From positions 9,949-73,948 of the forward strand of contig NZ_UQXD01000006.1 in assembly GCF_900544955.1 (NCBI RefSeq): a stretch of DNA of 64,000 nucleotides. The letters run 5' to 3'. Shown here in pieces: positions 41,895-51,370 of this stretch. A model generated the notes under the pieces. That model was not told the DNA's origin, ran no database searches, and saw only the letters and a list, made by a program, of their open reading frames with translations. The DNA comes from an uncultured Oscillibacter sp. GTDB taxonomy: Bacteria; Bacillota; Clostridia; Oscillospirales; Oscillospiraceae. Position 1 is the first letter of the stretch. Every line of letters starts with the position of its first letter. A program made the translations under genes and the position numbers.

Positions 41895-43691
41895 GTGTGG
41901 AAGTCTTTGATCGGGTCGGGCCTTCGGGCCGGACTGCGGAACTGGCCCACCGTGCTGCTGTTTGAGATCACCTGCAAGATCGCCGGGTATTTCCTGCTTT
42001 GGAGCCTCTGGGATTTGTTCCGGGAGACCGCGCTGCAGGCGCTGGGCGTGGCGGTGATCGGCCAGCAGAATATCGGCATGGTCCTCCGCAGCCCCCTCTG
42101 CGTACTGCTGCTTCTGGGCGGATTTCTGCTCTTGGCCTACTACCGCTATCTGGAGATTACGGCGCTGGTCCTCTGCTGCGAGGAGGGATGGCAGGGCCGC
42201 GCCATTTCCGCCTGGGCCCTGTGGAAGCGCGCCCTTTTGCGGGCGACGGCACTTTTCCGCCCGCGAAACCTGCCGGTGCTGTTGGCGCTGGTGCCGCTGA
42301 TGGGGCTGTCCGCCCTGCCGCTGAGCGGCGGCTTTGCGGGGCGCATCCCCATCCCCGAATTTCTCCTGGAGCATATCCGGAGCGTGCCGGGGCTGCATGC
42401 CGCCTTTCTCGCCGGAATGGCGGCGCTGCACGTGCTGCTGTTTTTCTGCCTCTTCGCTTTCCCCGCCGTCATTCTGGACGGCGACCACTGCCGGGGCGCC
42501 CTGCGGGAGAGCCTGCGGCTGCTGCGGGGGAGGGTGCTCAAGACGGCGCTGGCCCTGCTCGCCTGCGTGCTGGCCTTTCTCCTGGCGGCGCTTGTGCTGT
42601 GGGCGGGCCTGCTCCTGCTGCTCTGGGGCAGGAGCAAGCTGGCCTTTGCGCCCGACGGCGGCAGGGCGCTGTTTACCTTTTACTATTTGAAGTGGAGCGC
42701 CATGGGCGGCGTGCTGCTGGGCATTCTGGGGCCGGTGTCGCTTTTTTCCGCGGTCCTCGCCCTGTACCACCGGGAGCGCGGCGGCGCCAGGCCGGCGCCC
42801 GCAGGCGCGAGGCGGTCCGGGCGGGCCCTTCTCTCCGGTGTGCTCTCCGCTGCGGCGGCGCTGGTCCTGCTGGCGGTGTTCAGCGAGACCGAGCTGGGCG
42901 GCAATCCCTATGCCGCGCCCCAGGCGGGGATGGTGGTGGTGTCCCACCGGGCGGGGGCCGCCTTCGCGCCGGAGAACACGCTGGCCGCGCTGGAGTGGTC
43001 CATCCGGGAGGGGGCCGGCATGGCCGAGATCGACGTGCAGCAGACCCGGGACGGCGTGCTCATCGTTCTTCACGACACCGGCTTCCGGCGGGTGGCCGGG
43101 CTGAACCGGAAGGTTTGGGAAACCGATTACGCCACGGTGCGGACGCTGGACGCAGGGTCCCATTTCTCCGCGGAATTCGCGGGGGAGCGGATTCCCACCC
43201 TGGACGAGATGCTCTTGGCGGCCAAGGACCGCATCCGGCTGATGATTGAGCTGAAGGCCTCTGGCCGCGAGACCGGACTGGTGGAACAGACGGTGGCGCA
43301 GATCCGCGCCGCGGGAATGGAGGAGCAGTGCATCATTGCCTCCATGGACCCCGCCCTGCTGCGGGAGAGCAAGCAGATCGCCCCGGAAATGGACACGGTG
43401 CATATCACCCTCCTGGCCGTCTCCCGCCGCTACGATCTGCCCTATGTGGACGGCTACAGCGTGGAGACCGGCTTTTTGACCGCCGAGTTGGTAACCCAGC
43501 TTCATTCCGCGGGAAAAAAGGTCTACGCCTGGACCGCCAACTCCGACGGGAGCATTTGGAAGATCATCCGCATGGGCGCCGACGGCCTGGTGACGGACAA
43601 CCCGCCCCTGGCGGATTTTTTCCTGAACGTGACCGACCGGAACTACTTCCTGCACTCGCTGACCGGGCTGCTCTACCCCGGCGCGCCGTGA
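41895..43691 (+). CDS. Membrane glycerophosphodiester phosphodiesterase
   Basis: A 598-residue protein with an N-terminal membrane part of about eight helices (residues 15-330, the GDPD-associated membrane domain) and a C-terminal GDPD catalytic TIM barrel. Catalytic residues are visible: SHRAG..APENTLAAL near residue 352 and EIDVQQTRDGVLIVLHD near residue 378. It releases glycerol 3-phosphate from lipid-derived or teichoic-type glycerophosphodiesters at the membrane. The start is GTG 41895 behind GGGGGGAG. Confidence 0.92.
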   Translation: MWKSLIGSGLRAGLRNWPTVLLFEITCKIAGYFLLWSLWDLFRETALQALGVAVIGQQNIGMVLRSPLCVLLLLGGFLLLAYYRYLEITALVLCCEEGWQGRAISAWALWKRALLRATALFRPRNLPVLLALVPLMGLSALPLSGGFAGRIPIPEFLLEHIRSVPGLHAAFLAGMAALHVLLFFCLFAFPAVILDGDHCRGALRESLRLLRGRVLKTALALLACVLAFLLAALVLWAGLLLLLWGRSKLAFAPDGGRALFTFYYLKWSAMGGVLLGILGPVSLFSAVLALYHRERGGARPAPAGARRSGRALLSGVLSAAAALVLLAVFSETELGGNPYAAPQAGMVVVSHRAGAAFAPENTLAALEWSIREGAGMAEIDVQQTRDGVLIVLHDTGFRRVAGLNRKVWETDYATVRTLDAGSHFSAEFAGERIPTLDEMLLAAKDRIRLMIELKASGRETGLVEQTVAQIRAAGMEEQCIIASMDPALLRESKQIAPEMDTVHITLLAVSRRYDLPYVDGYSVETGFLTAELVTQLHSAGKKVYAWTANSDGSIWKIIRMGADGLVTDNPPLADFFLNVTDRNYFLHSLTGLLYPGAP

Positions 43692-43827
43692 CGGGCGGCC
43701 CAGCACCGCCTATTCCGCTGCCGCTGCCGTCTTTTTAGACTTTTGTAATAATTGCGGCTGGTTTCCTTAACAACTTCCCAGTATGCTAATACTTGCAAGG
43801 GACAAAAACTTCTTTTCATCAAATCTT

Positions 43828-43877
43828 CCCCTCAAGAGCAGGACCGGCCGCATGCTGGTCCTGCTCTTGGGGGCTTT
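43828..43877 (+). terminator. Terminator of the phosphodiesterase gene
   Basis: CAAGAGCAGGACC (43833-43845) pairs with GGTCCTGCTCTTG (43857-43869), extended by CCCC/GGGG beyond a bulge, followed by GCTTTT. It lies about 140 bases after the stop. Confidence 0.72.
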
Positions 43878-43973
43878 TGGCGCCTCCGTCCGCCCAGGCG
43901 CTGAAAAAGGGCCTGTATTTTGTCCGGAGATATGGTACAATGGCCCTGTCAACTTATTACGGGAGGCGATGGT

Positions 43974-44207
43974 ATGGCCGATAGACTGGAGTTCAGCCGC
44001 TATGCGGAGGAGCCGGACCTGGACGGCATGGGCCCGGCGGCGCTGCGGGAGGCGCTGGCCGCCGTCCGGGCGCAGATCGAGGCGCTGGACATGGAGGAGC
44101 CGGAGGACATGGAGAGCGAGGCCTACGAGGACTGGGGCGACCGCCACGAGGTGCTGGAGGATCTGGCGGAGGAGCTGCGGGACCGGCTGGACGAGCTGGA
44201 GGACTGA
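43974..44207 (+). CDS. Small acidic coiled-coil protein
   Basis: Function unknown. The 77-residue protein is strongly acidic and helical (PAALREALAAVRAQIEALDMEEPEDMESEAYEDW...), with heptad-like Leu/Ala spacing, and has no cysteines or membrane segment. ATG 43974 follows GGGAGG. It lies 47 bases before yaaA in the same direction and may share its transcript. Confidence 0.75.
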   Translation: MADRLEFSRYAEEPDLDGMGPAALREALAAVRAQIEALDMEEPEDMESEAYEDWGDRHEVLEDLAEELRDRLDELED

Positions 44208-44254
44208 CGGCTGCGGCCCCGGCGGGCCGCAGGTGTGGACGAGGAGGAGGGCGG

Positions 44255-45058
44255 ATGCGTGTCATCATCTCACCGGCCAAGAGGATGCGGGTGGACCTGG
44301 ACGGCTTTCCCGTCGGCGGCCTGCCCCGGTTTCTGGACCGGACGGAGCGGCTGAAGGCGGCCATGCAGGCGATGGAGCCCCAGGCGCTGCAAAAACTGTG
44401 GCGGTGTAACGACACCATCGCCCAGGTGAATGTGGAGCGCCTGCGGGAGATGGACCTGCGCCGCCGCCTGACCCCGGCGGTGCTGTCCTACGAGGGCATC
44501 CAGTACCGCTACATGGCGCCGGGGGTGATGGAGGGGGGGCACCTGGCCTACCTCCGGGAGCATCTGCGCATCCTCTCCGGGTTTTACGGGCTGCTGGGCC
44601 CCTTTGACGGCGTGACGCCCTACCGCCTGGAGATGCAGGCCCCGCTGTCCGTGGACGGCTGCGGCGACCTGTACGGCTTCTGGGGCGGCGCCCTGGCGGA
44701 GCAGCTGGCGGCGGAGACGGACTGCGTGCTGAACCTGGCCTCCCGGGAGTACAGCCGGGCGGTGGAGTCTTGGCTGCCGGAGCACGTCCGCTGGTACACC
44801 TGCGTCTTTGGGGAGCTGCGGGCGGGCAGGGTGGTGGAAAAGGGCACCCTGTGCAAGATGGCCCGGGGCCAGATGGTCCGCTGGCTGGCGGAGAACGGCG
44901 TTGCCGGGCCGGAGGAGGTCCGCGCCTTCGGAGAGCTGGGCTACCGGTTTTCCCCGGCGCACTCCGGGGCGCGGACGTTCGTGTTCCTCCGGGACGCCGG
45001 CGGGGACGAGGCACTCCCGCCGGGCGGCCCGAAACGGTTCGGGACGAGAGATGAGTAG
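44255..45058 (+). CDS. yaaA: Peroxide stress protein YaaA (DUF328/UPF0246)
   Basis: A 267-residue protein of the YaaA family, which in E. coli limits free iron and DNA damage during peroxide stress. The conserved start MRVIISPAKRM, the FLDRTERL segment and YEGIQYRYM (in the family, FxGDVYxGL) are present, with a C-terminal KMARGQMVRWL. It overlaps no neighbour, but the hydrolase gene begins 18 bases later, so co-transcription is likely. Pairing with sodA elsewhere in the window fits an anaerobe coping with oxygen. Confidence 0.9.
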   Translation: MRVIISPAKRMRVDLDGFPVGGLPRFLDRTERLKAAMQAMEPQALQKLWRCNDTIAQVNVERLREMDLRRRLTPAVLSYEGIQYRYMAPGVMEGGHLAYLREHLRILSGFYGLLGPFDGVTPYRLEMQAPLSVDGCGDLYGFWGGALAEQLAAETDCVLNLASREYSRAVESWLPEHVRWYTCVFGELRAGRVVEKGTLCKMARGQMVRWLAENGVAGPEEVRAFGELGYRFSPAHSGARTFVFLRDAGGDEALPPGGPKRFGTRDE

Positions 45059-45075
45059 AGATGGAGGAATCCCCC

Positions 45076-45786
45076 ATGGAACAGCAGATCGTTTCCCTGC
45101 CCCAAAGCGGCGTCCCCGCCGTGGTGTACGGGGCGCCGTCCCCCCGGGTATGGCTGTATCTCCACGGCAAATGCGGCTGTAAGGAGGAGGCAGAGGCCTT
45201 TGCGGAGCGGGCCTGTCCCCAGGGCGCCCAGGTGCTGGCGGTGGACTTGCCGGAGCACGGGGCGCGGCGGGGCGGTCCGGCGGCCTTCGCCCCCTGGGAC
45301 GTGCTGCCGGAGCTGGAGGCCCTGCTGGCCTACGCCCGGAGCCGCTGGGAGCGGATCGCCCTCCGGGCCACCAGCCTGGGGGCCTGGTTTGCCCTGCTGG
45401 CCTTCGGCGGGGCGGAGCTGGAGCGGGCGCTGCTGGTCTCGCCGGTATTGGATATGGAGCGGCTGATCCGGGACATGATGGGCTGGGCGGGCGTGAGCGA
45501 ATCGGCGCTGGAGGCGGCGGGGGAGCTTCCCACCGCCTTCGGCGAGACGCTGTCCTGGCGCTACCTCCAATATGCCGCCGCCCGCCCGGTGACCCGCTGG
45601 GACACCCCCACGGCCATCCTGTACGCCGGCGGGGACCATCTCACCGCCTGGGAGACGGCGGAGGACTTTGCCCGCCGCTTTGCCTGCGAGCTGACGGTGA
45701 TGGAGGCCGGGGAGCACTGGTTCCATACGCCGGAGCAGCTGGACGTGCTGCGGCGCTGGGAGGAGGCCCACACCGCCTGGGAATGA
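45076..45786 (+). CDS. Alpha/beta hydrolase
   Basis: A 236-residue alpha/beta hydrolase. The strand-turn YLHGKCGC is the oxyanion region. The nucleophile elbow is TSLGA, degenerate against GxSxG. The acid is Asp in YAGGDHLT near residue 180 and the base His is in GEHWFH near residue 215. ATG 45076, with GGAGG about eight bases upstream, is preferred to the ATG at 45061. The substrate is unknown. It ends at the terminator at 45885-45923. Confidence 0.85.
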   Translation: MEQQIVSLPQSGVPAVVYGAPSPRVWLYLHGKCGCKEEAEAFAERACPQGAQVLAVDLPEHGARRGGPAAFAPWDVLPELEALLAYARSRWERIALRATSLGAWFALLAFGGAELERALLVSPVLDMERLIRDMMGWAGVSESALEAAGELPTAFGETLSWRYLQYAAARPVTRWDTPTAILYAGGDHLTAWETAEDFARRFACELTVMEAGEHWFHTPEQLDVLRRWEEAHTAWE

Positions 45787-45884
45787 ACCGGGAGGCGGCG
45801 GGGGCCGCGGTGCCCCGGCCCGGGCCATTGGCCCCATATCGGCGTGGGGGTCCGGATGCTGCACCGCCGGCACGAACTCTCTTG

Positions 45885-45923
45885 AAAAGACCGTCACCCG
45901 TCCCCACCGGGTGACGGTCTTTT
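45885..45923 (+). terminator. Terminator of the yaaA-hydrolase transcript
   Basis: A 16-bp stem (45885-45900 with 45908-45923, AAAAGACCGTCACCCG and complement) ending in TTTT. Confidence 0.88.
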
Positions 45924-46012
45924 CTTGCACATGGGGCGCCGCCGTGTTAGGATGGGGGAAGATGCAAAAATGATGGGAGCAGGATGCAGACTGTGGGACA
46001 GGAGGTGGGACC

Positions 46013-46669
46013 ATGAATCAAATTCTCATCGCGGAGGACGAGGCGCCCATTGCCAACCTGATCCGCCGGGCCCTGGACGGGGCGGACTACCGCTGCACCT
46101 GGGCACCCGACGGCGCGGCGGCGGCGGACTGCCTGGAGAAGGGCGGCTTTGATCTGGTGCTGCTGGACATCATGCTGCCCAAGGCGGACGGCTACGAGGT
46201 GCTGGAGTACTGCAAGGCGCTGGAGGTTCCGGTGATCTTTCTCACCGCCAAGGCGGCGGTGCAGGACCGGGTGAAGGGGCTGCGCCTGGGGGCGGAGGAC
46301 TACATCACCAAGCCCTTTGAGCTGATGGAGCTGCTGGCCCGGGTGGAGACGGTGCTCCGCCGCTGCGGAAAGACGGGGCGGGTGCTCTCCCTGCCGCCGG
46401 ACATCACCATCGACACCGCCAGCCGGGTGGTGCGCCGGGGCGGGGAGGCGGTGGCCCTCACCGCCAAGGAGTATGAGCTGCTGCTGCTGTTCGTCCAGAA
46501 CAAGAACATCGCCCTCTACCGGGACCGCATCTACGAGCGGGTGTGGGGGGAGGAGTTCCTGGGGGAAAGCCGGACGGTGGACCTCCATATCCAGCGGATG
46601 CGCAAGAAGCTGGGGCTGGAGTCCCGGCTGGTGGCGGTGTACAAGGTCGGCTACCGGCTGGAGGTGTAG
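46013..46669 (+). CDS. OmpR/PhoB family response regulator
   Basis: A 218-residue regulator with a receiver domain (acidic pair EDE near residue 8, phospho-Asp in VLLDIMLPKADG, Lys in ITKPFEL) and a winged-helix domain (SRTVDLHIQRMRKKLG...YRLEV). It resembles VanR-type regulators in length and layout. It is the first of four genes in one direction: regulator, kinase, membrane protein and VanY-like peptidase. The adjacent kinase, three bases on, is its likely partner. Confidence 0.92.
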   Translation: MNQILIAEDEAPIANLIRRALDGADYRCTWAPDGAAAADCLEKGGFDLVLLDIMLPKADGYEVLEYCKALEVPVIFLTAKAAVQDRVKGLRLGAEDYITKPFELMELLARVETVLRRCGKTGRVLSLPPDITIDTASRVVRRGGEAVALTAKEYELLLLFVQNKNIALYRDRIYERVWGEEFLGESRTVDLHIQRMRKKLGLESRLVAVYKVGYRLEV

Positions 46670-46672
46670 GCG

Positions 46673-48082
46673 GTGAAGCTGTTTTGGAAGGTCTTTTGCA
46701 GCATGGTCATCGTCACCGCCATGGCCTGCTCCCTGGGGGGCTACGTGCTGATCGACCGGCAGTTCCGCTCCTCTCTGGAGCGGGAGGTGGCCGCCCTCTA
46801 CGAGGAGAACGATATGCTGCGCTATACCCTGGCCCGGGAGCTGGAACTGCGTTCCGCGGAGGAGCGGGAGGATCTGGCGGCGCTGTTCAGCCGGGTGGAG
46901 GTCACCACCGGAAGGGGGACGGTGGCCTTCCGCATCAGCGGCGGTGCGGGGGAGAGCCTGCTCAGCAAGGGGCTGCTGCCCATGGACGCCGCCCCCCTCA
47001 CCCGGGGACTTGGGGAGGGCCAGCGGGGGTGGAGGCTGGTTCCCCTGGCCGACGGGCGGACGTTTCTCCACGCCGCCAGTCCCCTGGCGCTGGGCGGCGG
47101 CACGCTGTATCTGGAAAACGGCCGGGAGGTGAGCGGCCTTTTCACCGCCCGGCAGGAGCAGTATCAGACCTTTTCCCACCTGATGGCGGGCCTCATCGCC
47201 CTGGTGGGGGCGCTGTCCCTGGCCGTCACGTCGGTGATGCTGCGGCCCCTTGGGCGGCTCTCCGCCGCCACCAGGCGGATGGCCGCCGGGGCGCTGGACC
47301 AGCGGGTACCGGTGCGCAGCGACGACGAGCTGGGGCGGCTGTCGGCGGACTTCAACGCCATGGCCGCCCAGCTGGAGGCCCAGGTCCAGGCGCTGCGGGA
47401 CGCCGCCCGGCGGCAGGAGGATTTCACGGAGAGCTTTGCCCATGAGATCAAGACGCCCCTGACCTCCATCATCGGCTACGCGGACTTGCTGCGCTCCCGC
47501 CCCGCCGCGCCGGAGCAGGTCCGGGAGAGCGCCGGCTATATCTTCCGGGAGGGGCGGCGGATGGAGGCCCTTAGCCGGAAGCTGATGGACCTGATCGTGC
47601 TGGAAAAACAGGACTTTGCCCTGCGCCCCGTCCCCATGGACGCCTTTTTGCGGCGGGTGGGGGGCACCCTGCGGCCCTCGCTGGAGGCCGTGGGCATCCG
47701 CCTGACGGTCCGGGCTGCCCCGGGGAAGGTCCCGCTGGAGCCGGACCTGATGGAGACGGTGTGCCTGAACCTGCTGGACAACGCCCGCAAGGCCATGGAC
47801 GGCGGCGGGGTCATTGTGCTGGAGGGACTGGCAGAGGGGCCGGGCTACTGCATCCGGGTGACGGACAGCGGCAAGGGCATTCCCGCCCCGGAGCTCAGCC
47901 GCATCACGGAGGCCTTTTACATGGTGGACAAGTCCCGGGCCCGGGCCCAGGGCGGCGCCGGGCTGGGGCTTGCGGTGTGCAGCCGGATTGTGGCGCTCCA
48001 CGGCGGGGAGCTGGAATTTCAGAGCATTGTGGGCCGGGGGACCCGGGTCTGCGTCCATCTGCGGGGAGGGGAGACGGAATGA
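46673..48082 (+). CDS. Sensor histidine kinase
   Basis: A 469-residue membrane kinase. Helices at about residues 5-27 and 163-185 flank an extracytoplasmic loop. HAMP, HisKA (FTESFAHEIKTPLTSI, phospho-His) and HATPase (NLLDNARKAMDGGG, DSGKGIP, GGAGLGLAVC) follow. The start is GTG 46673. It probably senses the cell envelope given its neighbours. The stop overlaps the next gene as ATGA. Confidence 0.93.
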   Translation: MKLFWKVFCSMVIVTAMACSLGGYVLIDRQFRSSLEREVAALYEENDMLRYTLARELELRSAEEREDLAALFSRVEVTTGRGTVAFRISGGAGESLLSKGLLPMDAAPLTRGLGEGQRGWRLVPLADGRTFLHAASPLALGGGTLYLENGREVSGLFTARQEQYQTFSHLMAGLIALVGALSLAVTSVMLRPLGRLSAATRRMAAGALDQRVPVRSDDELGRLSADFNAMAAQLEAQVQALRDAARRQEDFTESFAHEIKTPLTSIIGYADLLRSRPAAPEQVRESAGYIFREGRRMEALSRKLMDLIVLEKQDFALRPVPMDAFLRRVGGTLRPSLEAVGIRLTVRAAPGKVPLEPDLMETVCLNLLDNARKAMDGGGVIVLEGLAEGPGYCIRVTDSGKGIPAPELSRITEAFYMVDKSRARAQGGAGLGLAVCSRIVALHGGELEFQSIVGRGTRVCVHLRGGETE

Positions 48083-48825
48083 AGAAGTGGAACGCGTGGC
48101 TGCTGCCGGTGCTGACGCTGCTGGTGGTGTTCTCGTCGGTGCTTCTGCCCCAGCGGCTGTCCCTGCTGGGGGACGAGGCGGCGCTGCATACGGTTCACGC
48201 CGAGACGCTGACGGCGGACAACAACCTGCCCGTCCGCCCCCCGTCCCTGGAGGAGCGGATGGCCCTCCTGGCCCGGTGGTATCTGGGGGAGGATCTGTTC
48301 GCCGCCTTCCGGAAATCGAAGGAGGAGAGCGCCGATGAGGACGAGGCCCTGGAGCGGCAGGTCCGTGCGGAGCTGGAGGATCTGGTCCAATGCGGCGCGC
48401 TCCCGGCGGCGGCCGTGCCGGACACCCTGCCCGTCCTCCGCGTCCAGCGGCTGTACCTCTGTACGGCGGACAGCTTCGCCGGGGCGGAATTCCTTCTGGT
48501 GAGCGGCCATGAGGGGAAGCGGTACCTCTCCCTGGTGCTGGATGGGGAGAGCGGTCGGGCGCTGTCCCTGGATTTGTCGATGATGGAGCAGAACTTGACG
48601 GAGACGGTCTCGGCGGCACCGGAGGAGTTGGGCGCCGCGTTCTTCCGCCGCCTGGGACTTTCGGGAAGGCTGGAGGGAACCGGCGGGGAGGAGGCGCTGT
48701 TCCGCCTGTCGGACGGCGGTGCGGCGTACTGGGTTTTCCAAAGCGGCCTCACAGTGCGCGTGATCCCCTGCGACTGGGCGGAGGAAGGGGACTCGCCGGG
48801 CAAGAGCGCGATCTCCGTCACATGA
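48079..48825 (+). CDS. Membrane-anchored protein of the two-component operon
   Basis: Not recognised. The 248-residue protein has one N-terminal hydrophobic segment (about residues 6-26, WLLPVLTLLVVFSSVLLP) that could be a signal anchor, then an extracytoplasmic region rich in Glu and Leu. It is translationally coupled to the kinase by ATGA overlap. By position it may be a ligand-binding accessory of the kinase (inference). No lipobox or catalytic motif is visible. Confidence 0.78.
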   Translation: MKKWNAWLLPVLTLLVVFSSVLLPQRLSLLGDEAALHTVHAETLTADNNLPVRPPSLEERMALLARWYLGEDLFAAFRKSKEESADEDEALERQVRAELEDLVQCGALPAAAVPDTLPVLRVQRLYLCTADSFAGAEFLLVSGHEGKRYLSLVLDGESGRALSLDLSMMEQNLTETVSAAPEELGAAFFRRLGLSGRLEGTGGEEALFRLSDGGAAYWVFQSGLTVRVIPCDWAEEGDSPGKSAISVT

Positions 48826-48909
48826 TGACACTTTGATACAAAAATGAGGCGTGTTGGATGGGAAGCAGTGGGAGAATGGGAGGCAGAAACATACAAAGGA
48901 GCGATGCAT

Positions 48910-49821
48910 ATGACCAGTTTTTCTGAACGGATTCTTCCCCTGCCCGATCCGATGCCGCCGGTGGGACGGGCCGTCCCGCCTGCCCGCAGGGCCGCCCGGC
49001 GGCGCAGGCGCCGCGTGTCCCTGGCGGTGTCCGCCCTGACGGGGGTCTTTCTCTTCGGCGGCGGTTTCCTGCTGGGCCGGGCCGCCGCGGTCCAGACGGT
49101 GGACGGCCTCCCCGGGGAGGACGCGCCGCCGGTGGTGAGCCTCTCCCTCCGGGAACCGGTCCGGATGCCGGAGGAGCCCGTGACCGCCGCCCCGGCAGCC
49201 AGCTCCGCCCCGACAACCGGCCCCGCCCCGGCCGGGGAGCCGGAGACGGCGGATGACGGCGCGGACTGGGAGCTGCTGCTGGTCAACGGGGAGCACCCGC
49301 TGGCGGAGGACTTCGCCGTTCCGGAGCTGAAGCAGCTGAAAAACGGACATGCCATCGACAGCCGGGCCTACCCCGCCCTCCAGGAGATGATGGACGCCGC
49401 CCGGGCGGCGGGCTGTCAGCCGTTGATCTGCTCCTCCTTCCGCACCTGGGACAAGCAGGCGTCGCTGTTTGAGCGGAAGGTCCGCTTTTATCAGAATCAG
49501 GGCTATGGCCGGGAGGAGGCGGAGCGCCAGGCCGCCGTCTGGGTGGCCCGGCCCGGCACCAGCGAGCACCAGGCGGGACTGGCGGTGGATATTGTGGACG
49601 TCTCCTACCAGCTGCTGGACGAGGGGCAGGAGGAGACTCCGGCGCAGAAATGGTTGATGGCCCACTGCGCGGAGTACGGCTTCATCCTCCGCTACCCCAC
49701 GGAGAAGAGCGACTTGACCGGCGTGGGCTACGAGCCCTGGCATTACCGCTACGTGGGCCGGGATGCCGCCCGGGAGATCACGGAGCAGGGGCTCTGCCTG
49801 GAGGAGTACTTGGCGGGATAA
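48910..49821 (+). CDS. VanY-like D-alanyl-D-alanine carboxypeptidase
   Basis: A 303-residue membrane-anchored metallopeptidase that trims D-Ala from peptidoglycan stems. A basic N-terminus and one membrane segment (about residues 36-58) precede a Pro/Ala linker. The VanY catalytic domain has SSFRTWDKQ, the zinc motif SEHQAGLAVDIVD and the base motif EPWHYRYVG. ATG 48910 has AAAGGAG eight bases upstream. It lies after the two-component genes. No vanH, ligase or vanX genes accompany it, so this is wall remodelling rather than a resistance cluster. Confidence 0.92.
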   Translation: MTSFSERILPLPDPMPPVGRAVPPARRAARRRRRRVSLAVSALTGVFLFGGGFLLGRAAAVQTVDGLPGEDAPPVVSLSLREPVRMPEEPVTAAPAASSAPTTGPAPAGEPETADDGADWELLLVNGEHPLAEDFAVPELKQLKNGHAIDSRAYPALQEMMDAARAAGCQPLICSSFRTWDKQASLFERKVRFYQNQGYGREEAERQAAVWVARPGTSEHQAGLAVDIVDVSYQLLDEGQEETPAQKWLMAHCAEYGFILRYPTEKSDLTGVGYEPWHYRYVGRDAAREITEQGLCLEEYLAG

Positions 49822-49987
49822 CGCGCCGCGAGGACCCGAACTGCCCGGAGAAAGGCATCTGAGACCCCCGGAGGGCGGGAGCGCCGCAGGAAGGCGGGAT
49901 ATTTCCTCAGAGGTCGGGACATCCGTGAAAGGACCTGGCACAGGCATAGCGGGAGCGCTGGCGGCTTCCGGCCGGAGCTCCAGACGC

Positions 49988-50026
49988 ATGACGGCGGCAG
50001 TATGTCACACATACTGCCGCCGTCAT
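49988..50026. terminator. Long hairpin between the VanY-like gene and the ATPase gene
   Basis: An 18-bp perfect stem (49988-50005 with 50009-50026) around CAC. There is no U tract on either side. It lies between two convergent genes and probably ends transcription from both. Confidence 0.65.
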
Positions 50027-50073
50027 AATGCTTATATGAATTCGTCTAAGTAGATAAAGAATGCATAGGTGTA

Positions 50074-51333
50074 CTACCTTGCCCATTTTAAAAAGAAGGC
50101 GAAAAATGGGTCGGTTATTGTAATGATATCGTTATCTTTTTGCCAATCAATTACTTTGGTTGAAGAAGTATCTGTGTATGAAATCTGCGCAATTTTATCA
50201 AGAACGCGTGAGACTTCGTGCTTTTGGGGAGGCTGATCAATCATGATGTTTTTGATGTTTGCGCGCAACGTATCATAGGGCATACTCTCTACCCCGGGTT
50301 GAAGTGATTTTAACGCATTCATTACCACACCGTATATATCCGTTGTGGTACCGTCTATGAGCCGCCGAGATATTCTGTCCGTTCTTGCCCGTGGCCCACG
50401 TTTTAATTTTTCAAACATGGATCGACCGCTATGTTCGGCGATTTCCGCAAAAATATCGGTAACATCAATGTTTTCGGAAATATATTGAATTTCCTTGCTG
50501 CTCTCTTGAATTTCAGAATTTACACACAATGCTTTGCAAAATTCCTGCATTAAAAAAGGACTTCCATATGCAGCATGGGTCAGCTTATCAATGAGAGACT
50601 TTTTTACCTGAACATTGAGCACCTTAAAGCCGGTAACCGCGATTTCGGCCAATTCGTCTTCTTCCCAGATTGGCATTTCAATATTTTCAATTCGACCTGT
50701 CATTTCGCGTTCCACTTCTATTGCGTCATATTTTCGATTTGGAATAGCAATAAAAATGGCGGGAAGTCCGTGCATGATTGGCGCTTTTAAAGCGCGGACA
50801 ATGCTCTTTTGAGTAGGTTTCTCAATATAGTGAAAATCATCTACAACAAGTGGGATTAAACTAGTTCTTAATGCGCTGATTGCTACAGTTTTAGCACTTA
50901 CACTTCTGCCATTCAAATAACCACTTGTTAAACTGGTATCAGATTTGCCGCTTACACGTACCCCGCCTTTTGCGACAAGGACGTTGCCATCCAAAGACAA
51001 ATTGCTCTCAATTCCAGAACTATTGCTGTCGCTCTCCGTACGCTCAAACGAAGTAAATAAATCGAGCTTATCAACAATTAACTCCCAAAAACTATTTTCG
51101 TCAGTGATCATACCACCGTCAATCCAGATGGCTGATTCTTGCGGAAATATTTTGTCTACAAGGACGGTTTTTCCCGACTTGGTAGGCCCGGTAATCACCA
51201 TGAGTTTGGTTAAATTATCTTTTGCCATGCATACACGATTTTCGAGTCCATATTCTTCTCGCGCCACATACGTTATTTTAGGAAAACCACCGGGAACAAA
51301 CACATGAGAAGCACTGATTTTTTGATTTTTCAT
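50074..51333 (-). CDS. Orphan P-loop ATPase, AT-rich
   Basis: Function unknown. The 419-residue protein has a Walker A motif GPTKSGKT (residues 49-56), a Walker B-like LIPLVVDDFHYI and an Arg-containing segment IFIAIPNRKYD. An AAA/STAND-like helical region follows, and the C-terminus DPFFAFFLKWAR looks like a short winged helix. No effector domain is visible. GC content is clearly lower than that of its neighbours. Among ATGs at 51366, 51336 and 51333 the last has a spaced GAGGA. The promoter at 51371-51399 predicts transcription starting near the first. Confidence 0.75.
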   Translation of the reverse strand: MKNQKISASHVFVPGGFPKITYVAREEYGLENRVCMAKDNLTKLMVITGPTKSGKTVLVDKIFPQESAIWIDGGMITDENSFWELIVDKLDLFTSFERTESDSNSSGIESNLSLDGNVLVAKGGVRVSGKSDTSLTSGYLNGRSVSAKTVAISALRTSLIPLVVDDFHYIEKPTQKSIVRALKAPIMHGLPAIFIAIPNRKYDAIEVEREMTGRIENIEMPIWEEDELAEIAVTGFKVLNVQVKKSLIDKLTHAAYGSPFLMQEFCKALCVNSEIQESSKEIQYISENIDVTDIFAEIAEHSGRSMFEKLKRGPRARTDRISRRLIDGTTTDIYGVVMNALKSLQPGVESMPYDTLRANIKNIMIDQPPQKHEVSRVLDKIAQISYTDTSSTKVIDWQKDNDIITITDPFFAFFLKWAR

Positions 51334-51370
51334 CATAGTTCCTCTTGATACAATGTTATCCGACATAGTT

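Noticed and set aside
45947..48619. 890-codon minus-strand frame opposite the two-component genes
   Set aside because: Pro/Arg/His-rich shadow of GC-rich genes with no recognisable domain.
46013..49821. Vancomycin resistance cluster
   Set aside because: There is no ligase, vanH or vanX; the peptidase and two-component system alone are common in Firmicutes.
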